A stretch of DNA of 64,000 nucleotides from Favolaschia claudopus. Lineage: Eukaryota; Basidiomycota; Agaricomycetes; Agaricales; Mycenaceae. The position numbers and the translations under genes were made by a program. Shown here piece by piece: positions 1 to 11,469 of this stretch (positions within the stretch are counted from its first letter, which is position 1; every line of letters starts with the position of its first letter). The DNA lies in the NCBI GenBank assembly GCA_037176885.1, contig JAWWNJ010000171.1:425775-489774 (forward strand), read 5' to 3'. The notes beneath the pieces are model-generated. The model saw only the letters and a program-made list of their open reading frames with translations. It did not search any database and was not told the origin of the DNA.

Positions 1-1029
1 GGCGTCAGCTTCGCGTAGCAAGAACAGAAAGATACGTACATCTGGCTGAATCAACTGGAGCGGAATACCCTGAACCGCAAGATGATTGATTCCTGCCTGG
101 TAGGAACAAGTAAACAGTGATGAGCATGTATTTTCATGGCTTACAGAAAGGCCTCCGACCTCGAGGTCTGAATTAGTTATGAATTTTTGATGTTATGACA
201 ACCAAGCACACCATTTTGAAGCCGAGGTGAACGCTCCTCGCAAGATCATCCTTGAGGGCGGCGGCGAGGGGACCTTCCGCATTCTTCCAGTACGCTAGAA
301 ACGAAGGCAATTACTTTATATGGGACCGAATGCGGCCACTGGACTCGCTCACTGTGTCTATATGCAATAAACTGACTCAGAGAGGCTTGCGAGGAAATTC
401 CCTCAATACGCAGAATATTGGGATGACTATTCGCAAAATGTCAGCTTTAGAATCGAGATACATAAACAGACCCACAGAAGTCCCTTGGTCAGTTCCACAG
501 TCAATTCCAATCGCTGACGGCCGGTGAATGGAATTGCGACAGACTGCATAACACCATACCTTTCTGGCACCCGCGTCTCGACCAAAAACTTTCACGATCA
601 CGGCCCTGCCTTTCTTTTCTCCGCTGTGTATGAGATATCCAGGCCCACTCCCGATTTGGTGGGTAAGGGTAAGGTGTTGTTCACGGATGATCTGTAGATG
701 TGCCCGGGATTTAACTCATTCTATACTAGTAAGAGAAACTTCTGGCAATTGACCTTGATTCCTGCATTCACCCCGGAGTCGGCGCGATGACGTTTACTGC
801 TTGCAGCGCCATCGAGAGAGACATCCAATCCGCCGTCTGGGGAACTTGGGGTTGGCTGAACTCCCCTCTCGGATGCACACGACTCGCCTTCTATCGCTGC
901 CCGATACCGTTTCTTGGACGAATACAGGTGGTGGTGGTGCTGGATCGTATGATGGACAAGATTACCGTGCACATTGTTGTAGACGCCGTCTCCAAGGGTG
1001 AAGTTGCTCGCGTTCGAGATAAAGGCCAT
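1..1029 (-). CDS. Protein kinase-like gene with SNASNF N-terminal motif (5' part, six exons; runs off left edge)
   Basis: Read on the minus strand, six exons join in phase: 1029-754, 691-560, 513-476, 426-353, 294-212, 96-40. All introns are GT-AG; the first five are about 46-115 nt and the sixth runs off the window. The start is the ATG at 1029. Residues 5-10 are SNASNF, followed by a His run at 31-34; I know this kind of N-terminus from many agaricomycete signalling and NLR-like proteins. Residues 105-111 (IGSGPGY) resemble a glycine-rich loop, and K126 in VIVKVF sits where the kinase ATP-binding lysine does. A HPNILRIEG stretch follows, as in the kinase N-lobe/hinge. 220 codons are visible without a stop. 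The catalytic loop lies outside the window, so active kinase versus pseudokinase cannot be decided. The family assignment is from memory of related proteins; the exon structure is seen directly. Confidence 0.72.
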
Positions 1030-1769
1030 CGAGAGGAGGGCGGTAGGAGAGATGCAAAGACCAGCTGAAGCTGTAGTCTGTAAAGCTGTGCGACACACTG
1101 CTTGTGTGAGCCGCCGAAGCCTCGCGTTCACCGTTACACGATCACATGTGCCTGATCCACCTCACAAATAGCAAACAGTTCATGAGAAGAGGATGCGGAG
1201 GCAAACACCGCAGACCGACGGACGCAGGAGGTAAAGTCAGCCACTCTGCATAACAGCGACCTATCATCCATTATCAGGTGAGCAGTTTACGCTGTGTAGG
1301 GGAGTGGTAGTGCAAGTGGAAGCCGGATGAAAGCGCGGCGACGGGCTATACCCCCAAGGATATCTGCTCCAGCGGGTCCCTCACATTCACCTCTGCCCCC
1401 AATAGCCAAAACCCAACACATTTATCAGAAACCATCGCCTCCTCCTCGTCCCGTTACTTCTTCGTCACATTCGCTCACGCGCTGCCCGACCGATGGTTCG
1501 AGGCGGGTGATTTGTGCGGGTTACAGGGGTATAGAGGCGAGCAGATAGAGGAGGGATTTGTACTGTATGAACCGCACTGTCTTCTTTGAATTCGCTTTCG
1601 CTCGACCCGTGCCGGTGCGACTTTTCTTTGAAGGATGTCGATCAAGGTGGTACGATGCATTGCGCCGAGAGACCCCTTGTTATAAGTGGATAAGTGACGC
1701 TGGCGCGGGACGTTACGGGAGGAAGGAAATAGTCACACGAGTTCGCGTAGAGGTCAGATGATGAAGAGG
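1030..1769. other. Intergenic stretch, no supportable gene
   Basis: This is the 5' flank of the minus-strand kinase-like gene and probably holds its promoter. Short open frames here lack splice-consistent continuation or recognisable motifs. I see no RNA gene or repeat. Confidence 0.5.
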
Positions 1770-2095
1770 CTGGCAGAGAGATCGTTGAGGGGCCGCCTTT
1801 GGGTGAAAGGGAAGGGGAAGAGGTGAAGGTGGAGGAGGCGAGGGTGTACAAGAGGACAACGCCGATAATTCAGAGGGCTTGACGAGCTCGCAGGTTGGAA
1901 TTGGGATTTTGCGAAGAAGACGTGGAGCCTAGGGCGGGGTGCGGGGACGAGGTGGTGGGGGAAGCGGAAGTGGAAGAGGAGAGAAGGGTACGTGCGAGCG
2001 GAGACTCGGAGGTCAGGCGGAGCGGTAGAAAGATTAGGGGACTGTCGCAAACAGTGGACGACGCATTGGGTAAGTGACTCTTGGTTGTGGAGAGG
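1770..2095 (-). pseudogene. Degenerate copy of the membrane/coiled-coil protein gene at 2545-4171
   Basis: On the minus strand the end of an intron (GCGACAG) is followed by TCCCCTAATCTTTCTACCG. This closely matches the start of exon 2 in the neighbouring gene at 2940. Downstream, a reading such as GVVLLYTLAS aligns with GVLLLRSLAS of the intact copy, but stops and frame changes interrupt it. The matching part covers the intron end and the first membrane-segment region only. It shares its 3' section best with the third copy at 13.4 kb. It is inferred to be a dead paralogue in inverted orientation next to the live gene. Confidence 0.55.
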
Positions 2096-2544
2096 TCAGC
2101 GCACGGAACAAGCCGATCAAAGGAGTCGCACAGCATCACCAAACAACCGTCAGCGCTCCTCCTGCCTCTGCTCTTTCAAGTCTCAAGCTTCAGGCTTCAA
2201 GCCTGCCCACATCGCAAACCCAATGCCGCTGACTCCATCCGTCCGCTACGTCTCGACGCTCAGCGATCACTAATCGCCCCTTTCCAACAACGACGGCCTT
2301 TACATATCATTTGAATTCGACTGTGCAGTGTTGAGCCACTCCTCGCTAGGCCTCGCTCCCTACCACCAACTTGAAGAAACAGGCGACTTGTCCGCCACTG
2401 CCTACGCCCGCCCGTCGTCATCTTCCTCGACGAACGCTCTAAAAACGCGGTTACCACCTCCTCGAACGCGCCAGCCGTTCGTTCACCGCTGCGGAGACGA
2501 ACGCGCGCAGCGATGGGAGCGACAACGACAACGATAACGACTAG

Positions 2545-4171
2545 GAAGAGTCCCAGTCGCTGCCGTCGCCGGTGACATCGCACGAAGAGACTGGGTACCC
2601 TGACAAAGAGGAGGGTGCTGAAGACGACGGCGAGGGTGATGAAGATGAGAAGGCTGCGCCTGGAGCTCTAGATACAGATGCGCATCTCAGTGGGTACTTC
2701 CAAGACGAAGCGGCGGGGGAGATGGACGACGACGAGCATGGACCGCCGCGTCCGTGGTACAAACCCTCCCTCCCCATCGTCTTCGCTCTTGCGCCTCCCA
2801 TCGGCAACTGGATAACCGGCGGCGACCACCTCAAAGATCTTGTTCTGCTCCTTCTGCTTATATTCTATCTACATCAGCTCATCGAAGGTATGTCTCTATT
2901 TCTTCTTCTTTTTTCGACTTTTTACTGATCTTCTGCCAGTCCCCTGGTCCCTCTACCGCTCCGCCCGCCCCCGGCGCTCGCCCACCTCGTCCTCCACTCT
3001 CAGCACCCCATCCCCCGCCTCCGCCCTCCACATCGCCGCCGCCAAGTCCCAACTCCGCTCCCTCGAGCTCCTCCTCCTCACACTCTGCGTCCTCACCCCC
3101 GTCCTCGGCGTCCTCCTCCTCCGCTCCCTTGCCTCCTTCACCTCTTCCTCCCCTACCCCCAACGCCGCCGCCACCACCACCACCACCACCCCAATATCGT
3201 GGTTCTCCACGACCCTCTTCGGGCTTATCACCGCCATCCGCCCCCTGCGCGAACTCGTTTCTCGCATCTCTACGCGCACTAGCACGCTGCACGACCAGAT
3301 CCATAACACCTCCTCCGCCTCTTCTCGCCGCGAACAGCGCCACTCCTCAGCAACGAAAGACGAAGTAGCCGCCCTCCGTGCCCAGCTCGCGCGCCTTGAG
3401 CAGGCCCTCGCGGACCTCACCGCGCGCGACGAGGCGTTATACGCGTACGTCGAGGATGCGGTGGCGCCCCTCGAGAAGGGCGTGCGGCGCGTGGAGCGCC
3501 GGGTCGGGAAGCTGAAGAACAATGTCAAGAAGCAGCGGGAGGAGGTGATCGTTTTGAATCATTCAAGCACGGGGGCGGGGAAGGGCAAGGGCAAGGGGAG
3601 GAGTGGAATGACAAACACGATCTTCGTCCCCGCTGCAGGCGCGGTGGGGACGGGTGGGGGAGGAGGGGGCATAGGCCAGGGCGCGCAGGAGGCGGCGAGG
3701 GCGATCATAAGGAGCTGGTTCGGCAGCGGTGAGGAGGCTGCGTCGGCTCCGCCGCTTTCGCCTTTGCAGACGAATGGGTTTGGCGGTGCGGGGAACGGGA
3801 ATGCGAATGGGGGAAAGGGGAGAAGAGCGATGCTGGATTCCATACCCGAGGAAGGGGAAGGTGGGGTGTTCGCGCGGTCTTCGTCGGCATCGTACCCCGC
3901 TTCGTCCTCGTCCTCTATACCATACGCTTCGACCTCTGCAGCGAATCCCAGCCCGCCGTCGTACTACGCCGCTGCGCGTCATCCCTTCCACCCCCACCCT
4001 CAACAACATCCTCATCTCCATTCTACCCAACAGCACCCCTACCAGTACAACCAATACGCCCCCCGGCACCCAGCGCCGCTCGTGCGCCGGTTGCTCGCTG
4101 CGGCGTTTCTGTGGCCGGTGTGGGTCGTGTTGGCGCCGGTGAGGGGGGTGGGGAGGGTTGTTTTCGGGTGA
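2545..4171 (+). CDS. Uncharacterised membrane and coiled-coil protein, two exons, in-frame TAG at its 5' side
   Basis: Exon 1 ends at 2887, the intron is 2888-2939 (GTATGT...CCAG), and exon 2 runs 2940-4171. Exon 1 is acidic and then carries WYKPSLP and a hydrophobic run (LVLLLLLIFYLHQLIE). Exon 2 adds a second hydrophobic segment (LLLLTLCVLTPVLGVLLLRSL), a heptad-like coiled coil (LRAQLARLEQALADL), the stretch YVEDAVAPLEKGVRRVERR, a low-complexity Gly/Ser/Pro tail and a hydrophobic C-terminal segment. This layout resembles a conserved fungal family of unknown function, probably in an internal membrane. The acidic frame continues upstream but is stopped by TAG at 2542-2544. The first in-frame ATG after it is at 2722. 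Either translation begins there, an upstream exon splices in after the TAG, or this allele is truncated. Confidence 0.6.
3164..3191 (+). repeat. ACC-rich triplet repeat in coding exon
   Basis: A run of about eight CCACCACCA-type triplets encodes the poly-threonine stretch between the second membrane segment and the coiled coil of the gene at 2545-4171. Confidence 0.6.
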
Positions 4172-5276
4172 TTTGTACGTGAACGATAGGGTGAGATGGT
4201 GGAAGGAGGGCGGAATTTGTGTGCGCAGACTCGTATCAATACTTGGCTGCGGTGTGTTACCTTGCTCTTTGCTACTCGTTACTTGAAACGAAACTTTTAG
4301 TCTTCTGTCTGGTCTTGTCGGCATCGCTCGCACCTTATTTTCACTTGAACTCTATCGTCCGGTCTTGTCGTCGACGGCGTCGCTCGTTACTTATCTCGCA
4401 GTTTTACTTTACTTTTCGTTGATTTGAGGCTCGCCCGCTGTTGTCTATTCTGTATCGTACCGTACTGTACTCTCCTCTACCGTCCTGTACTCTATTTTTT
4501 TCATAGCACATCTGAATTACTGCACTGAACTCTACTTCGTACTTACTTGTTCGAAGGCTCGTCACTTGACTCACTCAGGGACCCGTACGTAGCTTACTTA
4601 TTGCTTATGTAAACTCAAAACAAATGAAATGTATTCTCTATACCTGCACATATGTTCATAATATTATTGACAACTCGTTTTCTCGCCGACCTTGTTGATT
4701 GTTGATCATTGGCAGCGGGCTCGGTGGCGGGGTAGGGGGACGAGTCTAAGGATTCAGAAAGTAAGGCATTGCCGACGAGTTCCCCTTTTTGACAGAGATA
4801 TTCCCTTTTTTGGGTGAGCGATTTCTACTTTGGGCTCAATTGAGTCACATGCTGGACGTCTTGGAAAACTATCTCTCTCTCTTGTCCTGGCTTTCGCAAA
4901 TCAATAGATATTACCTTAATAGAGGAGCTACTACTTACAGTAAGCTGCACTCCGAGTCCGAGTCCGAGTCACTTCAACATCGCTGGTTACCTTGTTGTTT
5001 TTGCTTTCTTTTTCTTTTTTTTCTTTTTCGAGTTATCAGAGGATAGTGTCTCGCTTCCTCTCAGCTGCATATTCATTGTATGTACTGTATAGTACTGTAC
5101 TGTACTCTACTCTACTCCATATTCTTTTCTCGTAGTTCCATTATTATTATTATTATTATTATCATTATTAGGGAGTTTCACGGTAGGCTGATCTGGAGCC
5201 CGACTTGTGCTCCAACTTTTTCAAGTTGGACCTCAGGACTTTGGCCAATTTCGAAGTTGGAGTGCAAGTTACCAAG
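4172..5276. other. Intergenic region with simple-sequence tracts
   Basis: Downstream of the coiled-coil gene the sequence turns pyrimidine-rich with repeated GTACTGTACT-like words. It contains three GAGTCC units near 4950 and an ATT triplet tract near 5140-5165. I see no supportable coding region. Confidence 0.55.
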
Positions 5277-5920
5277 TAGTGTTGAGAAAGTACGGTTCGG
5301 AAATCGGTCCGAACGACAAACCAAACTGAACCAGACACGCGTTCCGAGTCGACGTTCGGGTTCAGCAAAACAAGCTGAACCTGAACGCAAGGTTCAGTTC
5401 TGCATTCAAAGAAAACATGTCGTGTTCGGACATGTTCGAACACCGAACGCGAAAACTGTCAAGGTAAGCAATTTCGACCCTAATTCTCCCCAAATCACAG
5501 ATAGATCACTCAGATTGGGTGCCCGAACATCAAAGGAGAAGTCAGGCTGCCCATGGATCACGATTCAGCCAGCGGCATGTCAATCTAATCAAGATCTGGG
5601 ACTTGCCGGCGTGGAAAATGATGAGGTAAGTAAATTCATCCAGTCTTTACTCTTCTTTTCAATTCGAATCCAGTTCAAATACTTTGACACCCACCTCAAA
5701 AACATTCCAACACCAGGAAAACAAAGTGACTTATGATTTGTTTACAATCCCAAGCAAAATTTCAACTATCCGAGGTCACTGGCAGCGAAAACATTTGAAC
5801 TTGTTCGAACACCGAGTTCAGGTTCAGGTTCAGCGGTTGGCCGAACACGAAGCCGCGTTCGGGTTCAGTGTTCGGGGCAAAGGCCCTGAACCTGAACCGA
5901 ACCGAACTTTCCCAACACTA
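5277..5920. mobile_element. hAT-like non-autonomous element with TAGTGTTG termini
   Basis: The left end TAGTGTTGAGAAAGTACGG and the right end, read as its reverse complement TAGTGTTGGGAAAGTTCGG, form imperfect terminal inverted repeats of about 20 bp. Their TAG start is of the kind used by hAT transposons. The 644-bp interior is packed with GTTCGG and GGTTCAG words in both orientations and has no transposase. The eight bases outside each end (TTACCAAG and AGTGCAAG) agree only in the last four, so no clean target duplication is visible. The hAT assignment rests on the termini alone. Confidence 0.5.
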
Positions 5921-6288
5921 AGTGCAAGTCGGGTTCTACCCCTAATATTGTTGTTCTACATCTTACATTCAACCCACATCCATGCAGCACACCTAAATCA
6001 AGTTTATCTTGCTTTCTTCTTCAAGCATCCAGCAAAGCTTCGCGCTACTTTACTTGGCTCCGGGACTCACTGCCAACAAATTTTGAACAGACTCTTGAGG
6101 ACTGCCCAATCCTTACAGCTGTTTGCATAAATTCGTGAAAACATGAGTTTTTGTTGGACGTGTTGTATGGTGAAACAGCTTGAATTTAAGCTCAAATCTT
6201 TGGAATATTGTGACTATTTTTAAATTCCTAGACAATTCGTGTTTTCAAAGAGACAGATACAAACTAGTATATAATTACTTCAATACAT
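5921..6288. other. 3' flank of the NLR-like gene
   Basis: AT-rich, no coding signal seen. It probably contains the 3' UTR of the minus-strand gene that ends at 6289. Confidence 0.4.
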
Positions 6289-9200
6289 CTACATCAGGCT
6301 CACGGCCAGCCTACTTTGTGATTTTTCGAAAGGAACAGGATTGACGTAGTGCATACATTGCTCAGTTGCAGTTACTTGCTCCTCCACCATGTTTGCCAGC
6401 TTAGCATCAATTTTCTCAACATCTTTGAATTGGAGGGTTTTTTCAAAGAGTGGTCTAGCCATTGTCCAGAGCTCAGTGGCTTTACCAGCATTTCCCTCTT
6501 GTTCTGCAATATTCCCGAGATATAGGAGACACCGGGCTCTATCATGGTGAACACCCATTCGTACAAAGCCTTCAAGAGCAACAGTAAACAGATCATGAGC
6601 TGTTCCTAGATCATGCTGTGCAAGGCAGATCTGGCCAATATAAGCAAGTGCTTTGTGGAGATTAAGCTTATTCTTAAGCTTGAATGCATAGCAAAGGTAA
6701 ACCATTGCCCATATGAATGTTTTGTCAAAATATTGGTTGTTCCATTGTTCCAGGTCAGCCAGTCTTTGAGTGGCATTTAATGCATAATCTGCATGATTCC
6801 CAAAATATTTATGAAAAAATGCAGTGAACACAGATTGAGCATGTGTGTGGTTTCCTTCTCGCAAGCTTAAATCAGTTGAGACTATCTTTGTGAGTTGCTC
6901 TGCAGTTTTCCTTTGCAAAGCTGTAGATATTCCCACCAGTTCATCAATTTTGACCAGTACTTCGTGAGCAGGTGTGCCAATTATAATGTCAATTTGGGCA
7001 ATGTTGAGCAAGGAAAATACATATATATCCTTGTTCATTGCAAGGACTGCGTCTTGCATTATGGTTGTGTAAATTTGATAAGCCTCTGAATATTCAGATT
7101 TTGAAAGATGGAGCTCAGCCAAACAGGCCATGACTTCTGCATAGGCACGTCCACCTGCCAAAGCACACCGTGCTAGGCAGTTTCTTGAGCTGTGAAACAG
7201 TTCAACTGCAATGTCATAGTTTCCAATATCTCGAGTGCACATGGCATCAAGACATAAAGCTCTGCCTTGATAATATAAGTTGCCCACCAGTCTGCTAAGT
7301 CTGTAGGCTTCAGAAGCATGGTTCTGGCCCAGTATATAATTGCCTAGTTTCCAGTCTGTCTGGGCAATGGAGACCAATGCCCTGGATTGCAATGTAATGT
7401 TCCCACAAATCTGGGCTGCTGTTAAAGCTTTTTCAAAGAGATCTCTGCTTAAAGTAGTATCATTCTGGTAAAAATATCCTGCAGATTCATAAAATCGAGC
7501 TATGTATTGATGAGTTCATGTTCATGTTTACATATATGACTTACCTGCAAGAGCCTGATCATTGCATTCCTCCAAGTATTGCATGGCGTCATCATACAGC
7601 TGCTGAGGATTAGATACTGTATGATAGCTTGACAAACGGAATTCCTCCATGATGAATAGGACATGAAGCTTGGGATTGTTCATATCCACTAGCATTGAGG
7701 AGACAGTGTCCATGAGTCTTGGCTGACCATGACCAATAGAGCGCTCAAAGCTGCTGAAAGAAATTGCACATTCAATAGTATCATGAATTTCAAGATTGTT
7801 TGAATTTAAGCCATAGCTTAAGACACTTTGTATGTTCCCAGAGTTAGCTGTCAAAGCCTTGTGAATTTCGGACATCTGATCTGTGCCTTGGTAGTGCTCG
7901 AACAAATGGATCTGGGAATGGATATAATTTTGCAGAGGAGCGACCAGGACCAGGGAAGGGGGGTGGTTCTTGTGAATATATTCACGGATGGGAACTAGTG
8001 ATTTCAAGCGCCGGGCTTCATCATAATATGCTAGAGCAGTTCTGAGAAGAGTTGTCTTGCATTCCATAAGATTTGGGATTGGAAGGTTGCTCTGTAGCAA
8101 TTGAGTGTCTGAAAGCCCTTCAGGGAGAATAGAAAGAATGCTGAGCAATTTCTGTGTGTTAGGAGAAGACACCACACGAGAGCTGGACAAAGAAATAGAA
8201 ATCGACACATCCAGGCTTGATGTTCGATCAGTATTGACAGAGAGCAACGAAGTTCTCTCTGTTTCCCAGCGATTGAGGACACTTGTGATGCCTTCATAGT
8301 CAACAAGATGGGCAAGAAGATTGACTGCTAGTGGCATATTATCTGTATACTGAAGAAGTTGAACCATTTTCTTGGTGTCAAAGGTATAGTCAGTGATGTC
8401 TGTGAAGGTTTGCTGTGCAGCTTCATCTGATAGTGGGCTCAATGGCAGAAGAAATGGACGAGACCAAGGGACTTGGTTCGGTCTCTCAGCCCCTCTCATA
8501 GTAATCTACCAACATTGAATTAGTTTGTTATACTGAATCCAATAATTTTTTAAGTCGCACCATCAAAGCCAAGTGTTTTATATCTGAAAGCAACGCTAAA
8601 AACTCTTCGACACTGTTTCGAGATTCTGGGGGCTCCCAAGGTGTTTCCAGATTGTCGAGAATAAGGAGACATGCTGGACCCTCTTTGAGAAACTGTACAA
8701 CCAGTTTCCTGATGTCTTTGCCTGTTTTCAAACCTAGCTGTAAGCCAATGTTGTTAGCAATGTCAATGCCATTATTGGTGGCATCACAAGAGACAAAGAT
8801 CCGAGTTTCATAATGTGTTGTGACTTCGCTTTCATGCAAAGCAACTCTTGCCAGTGTTGTTTTTCCCATTCCCCCAGCACCAAGGATAGCAATTCTGGGT
8901 GAGGGTAATTGAAGAAGTTTGAGAATACTAGCAACCTCTATTTCACGACCATGACATATTGTTGGCCTGGCTGGGAGCACAGACAGTGAACCTGAACTGC
9001 AGCAGAAATTTTGAGTGTCTTACATTATTTGATCAAGTTGCTAGAACACATACCTAATCTTTGAAATGGTTGAAGAATGATATATCTGGTATGCATTAGT
9101 TTGGCAAATTCTGTCACTATCCCATATGATATATGTACCGATGAGTTTATCTCAGATCCTAGTTCTGTGACAAAGGCGATGGACGCTAAGAGTTCATCAT

Positions 9201-9889
9201 GCATACTGTCCAGAGTGCTTTGCATCTGAACCATATCTCCCAAGACACTAGCAGAAACATTCATCTGCAGCTTTTCAGACTCAAGTTAGGATCAAATGTA
9301 GCAAGTTACCTTGAATGTGACTTTTGCTTGCTCCACTTCTGCATAACATGATTTCAGAAGTGTGCTAGTATCATCCTGTCGAAAGAAATGCTTGATTGAG
9401 CGCCCCCCAAGCTGAGCCTCAATGTATGTGTAGATCTTTGTAAGTGTCCTGTTAGGACATATCAACAAATTCCTTGTAAAGCGAAACACAATGAATCACT
9501 TAGTGAATTCCCCTAAGTGATGGAGCATTGCAGCAGATAAAGTCCCAACAGGATTAGATTTCATGTGTAGATTGACAATTGCTGTGAGTAGTGTTGGGAT
9601 GTGTTCAACAAGCTTGTTACATTCATCCTGATTTCGTTTGACATTCTGGAATACTTGCCTGAGCATCATTGACTGTTTTTGTGATTTTTTTTTTTACCTG
9701 TAGAGCATTGGCCAGAGCGGTAGTTGTAGTTGAAAGTGTGTGAATGAAAGGCGGCGATAAGGCACTTTGCAAAGCAGTCAAGAGCTCTGCTGCCTGAGAC
9801 AGGTGCAGTGTTATGTGTGAGATATGGCGGGACATATTGTCAGCAATGGGAACTGCTGTAATGGTCTTTTGTACCTCTTCTCCGGACAT
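6289..9889 (-). CDS. NLR-like STAND NTPase with C-terminal tetratricopeptide repeats, seven exons
   Basis: Seven exons join in perfect phase on the minus strand: 9889-9698, 9645-9500, 9448-9310, 9264-9054, 8991-8561, 8505-7545, 7499-6289. Six GT-AG introns of 45-62 nt separate them. The result is 1096 codons with no internal stop. Residues 1-229 are helical (LTKIYTYIEAQ, HFFRQ), as in fungal NLR-like N-termini. A CHGRE linker precedes the P-loop GAGGMGKTT (267-275). The Walker B-like LLILDN is at 338-343, and MRGAERP at about 376 resembles the NB-ARC sensor region. The last exon has repeated helical pairs (ALTAAQICGN, ALVSIAQTDWKLGNY, LYYQGRALCLDAMC) typical of TPRs. Such proteins act as ligand-gated oligomerising sensors in fungal self/non-self or symbiont recognition; the ligand and effector output are unknown. 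The ATG at 9889 was chosen because it opens the conserved helical exon; an upstream exon is possible. Confidence 0.82.
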
Positions 9890-11460
9890 AGCCTATAGTA
9901 TGTTCCCATGGGCAGTGCTTTGCATCTTGTTGATCTCTTCATCTATCACCCTATTCTTGTGTGGAAAAAGTTGGTACAAACTGCCGCTGATGTTTGTAAA
10001 GTTGAGATTGAAGAAAGGCAGGGTGGTATCCACGCTCCAGGTGCGATCTGCACATTTGTGTTTCTTGTGCTGCATGACCGCTGCTTGCCAATGAGGCTTG
10101 GTTGCAATTGGCTATGTGCCAAAAGGAGCATTCTTCATTCGATGGGACTGATTTAGAGAGAAGGTGCGGAGCTATACGGAACCAGAGTCACACCTGTGCT
10201 CAAATATGAGTATCAAATCATGCATTCAACCTTGGCTGGGGGAGGCTCATTGCCAACCGCACTTGCTCGACGTGCTGCAGTCATTCAAAAGGGCGCAAAG
10301 GGTAGACAGTTCGACAGCGGCAGAACATTGTGTTCTGTCAAATCACCAAATTCGTGCACGTGTACTGTTGAGTCACCGGATTCGTGCAGATCTTCCCATC
10401 CAGAAATAGGACCTGCGAATCAGATTTTTCCGCACTCAAGTTCATCCGGAGTAACACGGTGAGCACTTGCACACCTATCAGAGCTCAGCCCTGAGTGTAA
10501 GTTCAGTGAGTCTGGACATTCCACAATGAGCAAGTGAATCCGCAACATAAGTTCAAAATAATATTGAAATAAATACGGAGGTTAAACAGACGCGGGGAAG
10601 TGTCTCATTGTGACCGTGACTTCCCACGGGTTCCCCGCCGTTTTTTTTGGTCCACGCTTCGCAGCCTTCGCTGGGGGGAACATTGTCCCCCAAGACCCCC
10701 CTCCTTTTGCCTGACGACCTATGATTATTGGTACAATTATTCGGAGTCTGTATCTGTTTATTTCTGTCACATCTTTACACAACTTTGAGTAGAATACTGT
10801 ACTGACTAAATACTTGGAGGAACTTTTGCGGGCACCGGCCCGGACGGCTGGGGTTTTCCACCCCAGACTCTAACCGCTGCGCGCGGCTGCGCTCGCCGCA
10901 AGTTATCCCTCCTTTTCCTCAGGTTCCTCTCAACCCGCTCAACTTCCTTCTCGGGAAGCATCACAGCACACACAGCGCTTTTGCGGCGTTGGGCCACCTC
11001 ACCGCACACAAAGGATCATCAGAGGCGAGCACAAGGCAGTGGTGGTGTGGGTTGAATGAGCGAGCGAGCAATCCCCTATAACCACTGGCACCCTCCGCTC
11101 ACCAGGGCGAACTTCCTCCTCCCGAATCCCGAAAGGTGTACGGTCTGTGGAGCGGAATCCTAGTAAATTCGGGTGCGGATTCGGAGCCGCGGGAGGCATC
11201 GCTGCTCTTGTTGTGACGACGAGGACGGCGTGAAACGGAGGTAGGGCGTGGAATAGGAATAGGAAGATCTTTCCGACAACACACCCCCACCTGTTCGCTC
11301 CCCGCTCTTGACACCAACTTGACACCGCCAGTTACATGGATGAGTGGTGCGGGTGGTGAGGTTCGCTTCGCTCGCTTGCTCCGCATTACAAAATCACTCA
11401 AAACCACCTCCCCACCACTGCTACTCCCCACCGCCACCACCTCCCGCCTCCCCGAGAGGT
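9890..11460. other. Intergenic region, no supportable gene
   Basis: This holds the 5' flank of the NLR-like gene. A G/C-rich patch at about 10590-10900 contains self-complementary stretches (for example GCGGGGAAGTG facing CACGGGTTCCCCGC, and GGGGTTTTCCACCCC). It could be a decayed repeat, but I could not define ends or a target duplication. Confidence 0.4.
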
Positions 11461-11469
11461 GAAAAGTGT

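Noticed and set aside
2754..3528. Long alternative frames over the coiled-coil gene (Pro/Ser-rich on plus, Gly/Glu-rich on minus)
   Set aside because: Compositional shadows of the C/T-rich second exon; the chosen frame has membrane and heptad patterns and a matching intron phase.
5260..5928. AGTGCAAG on both sides of the hAT-like element as a target duplication
   Set aside because: The left copy lies eight bases away from the element end, so it does not abut both termini.
10590..10900. GC-rich inverted stretches as a MITE
   Set aside because: No matching ends or target duplication could be defined.
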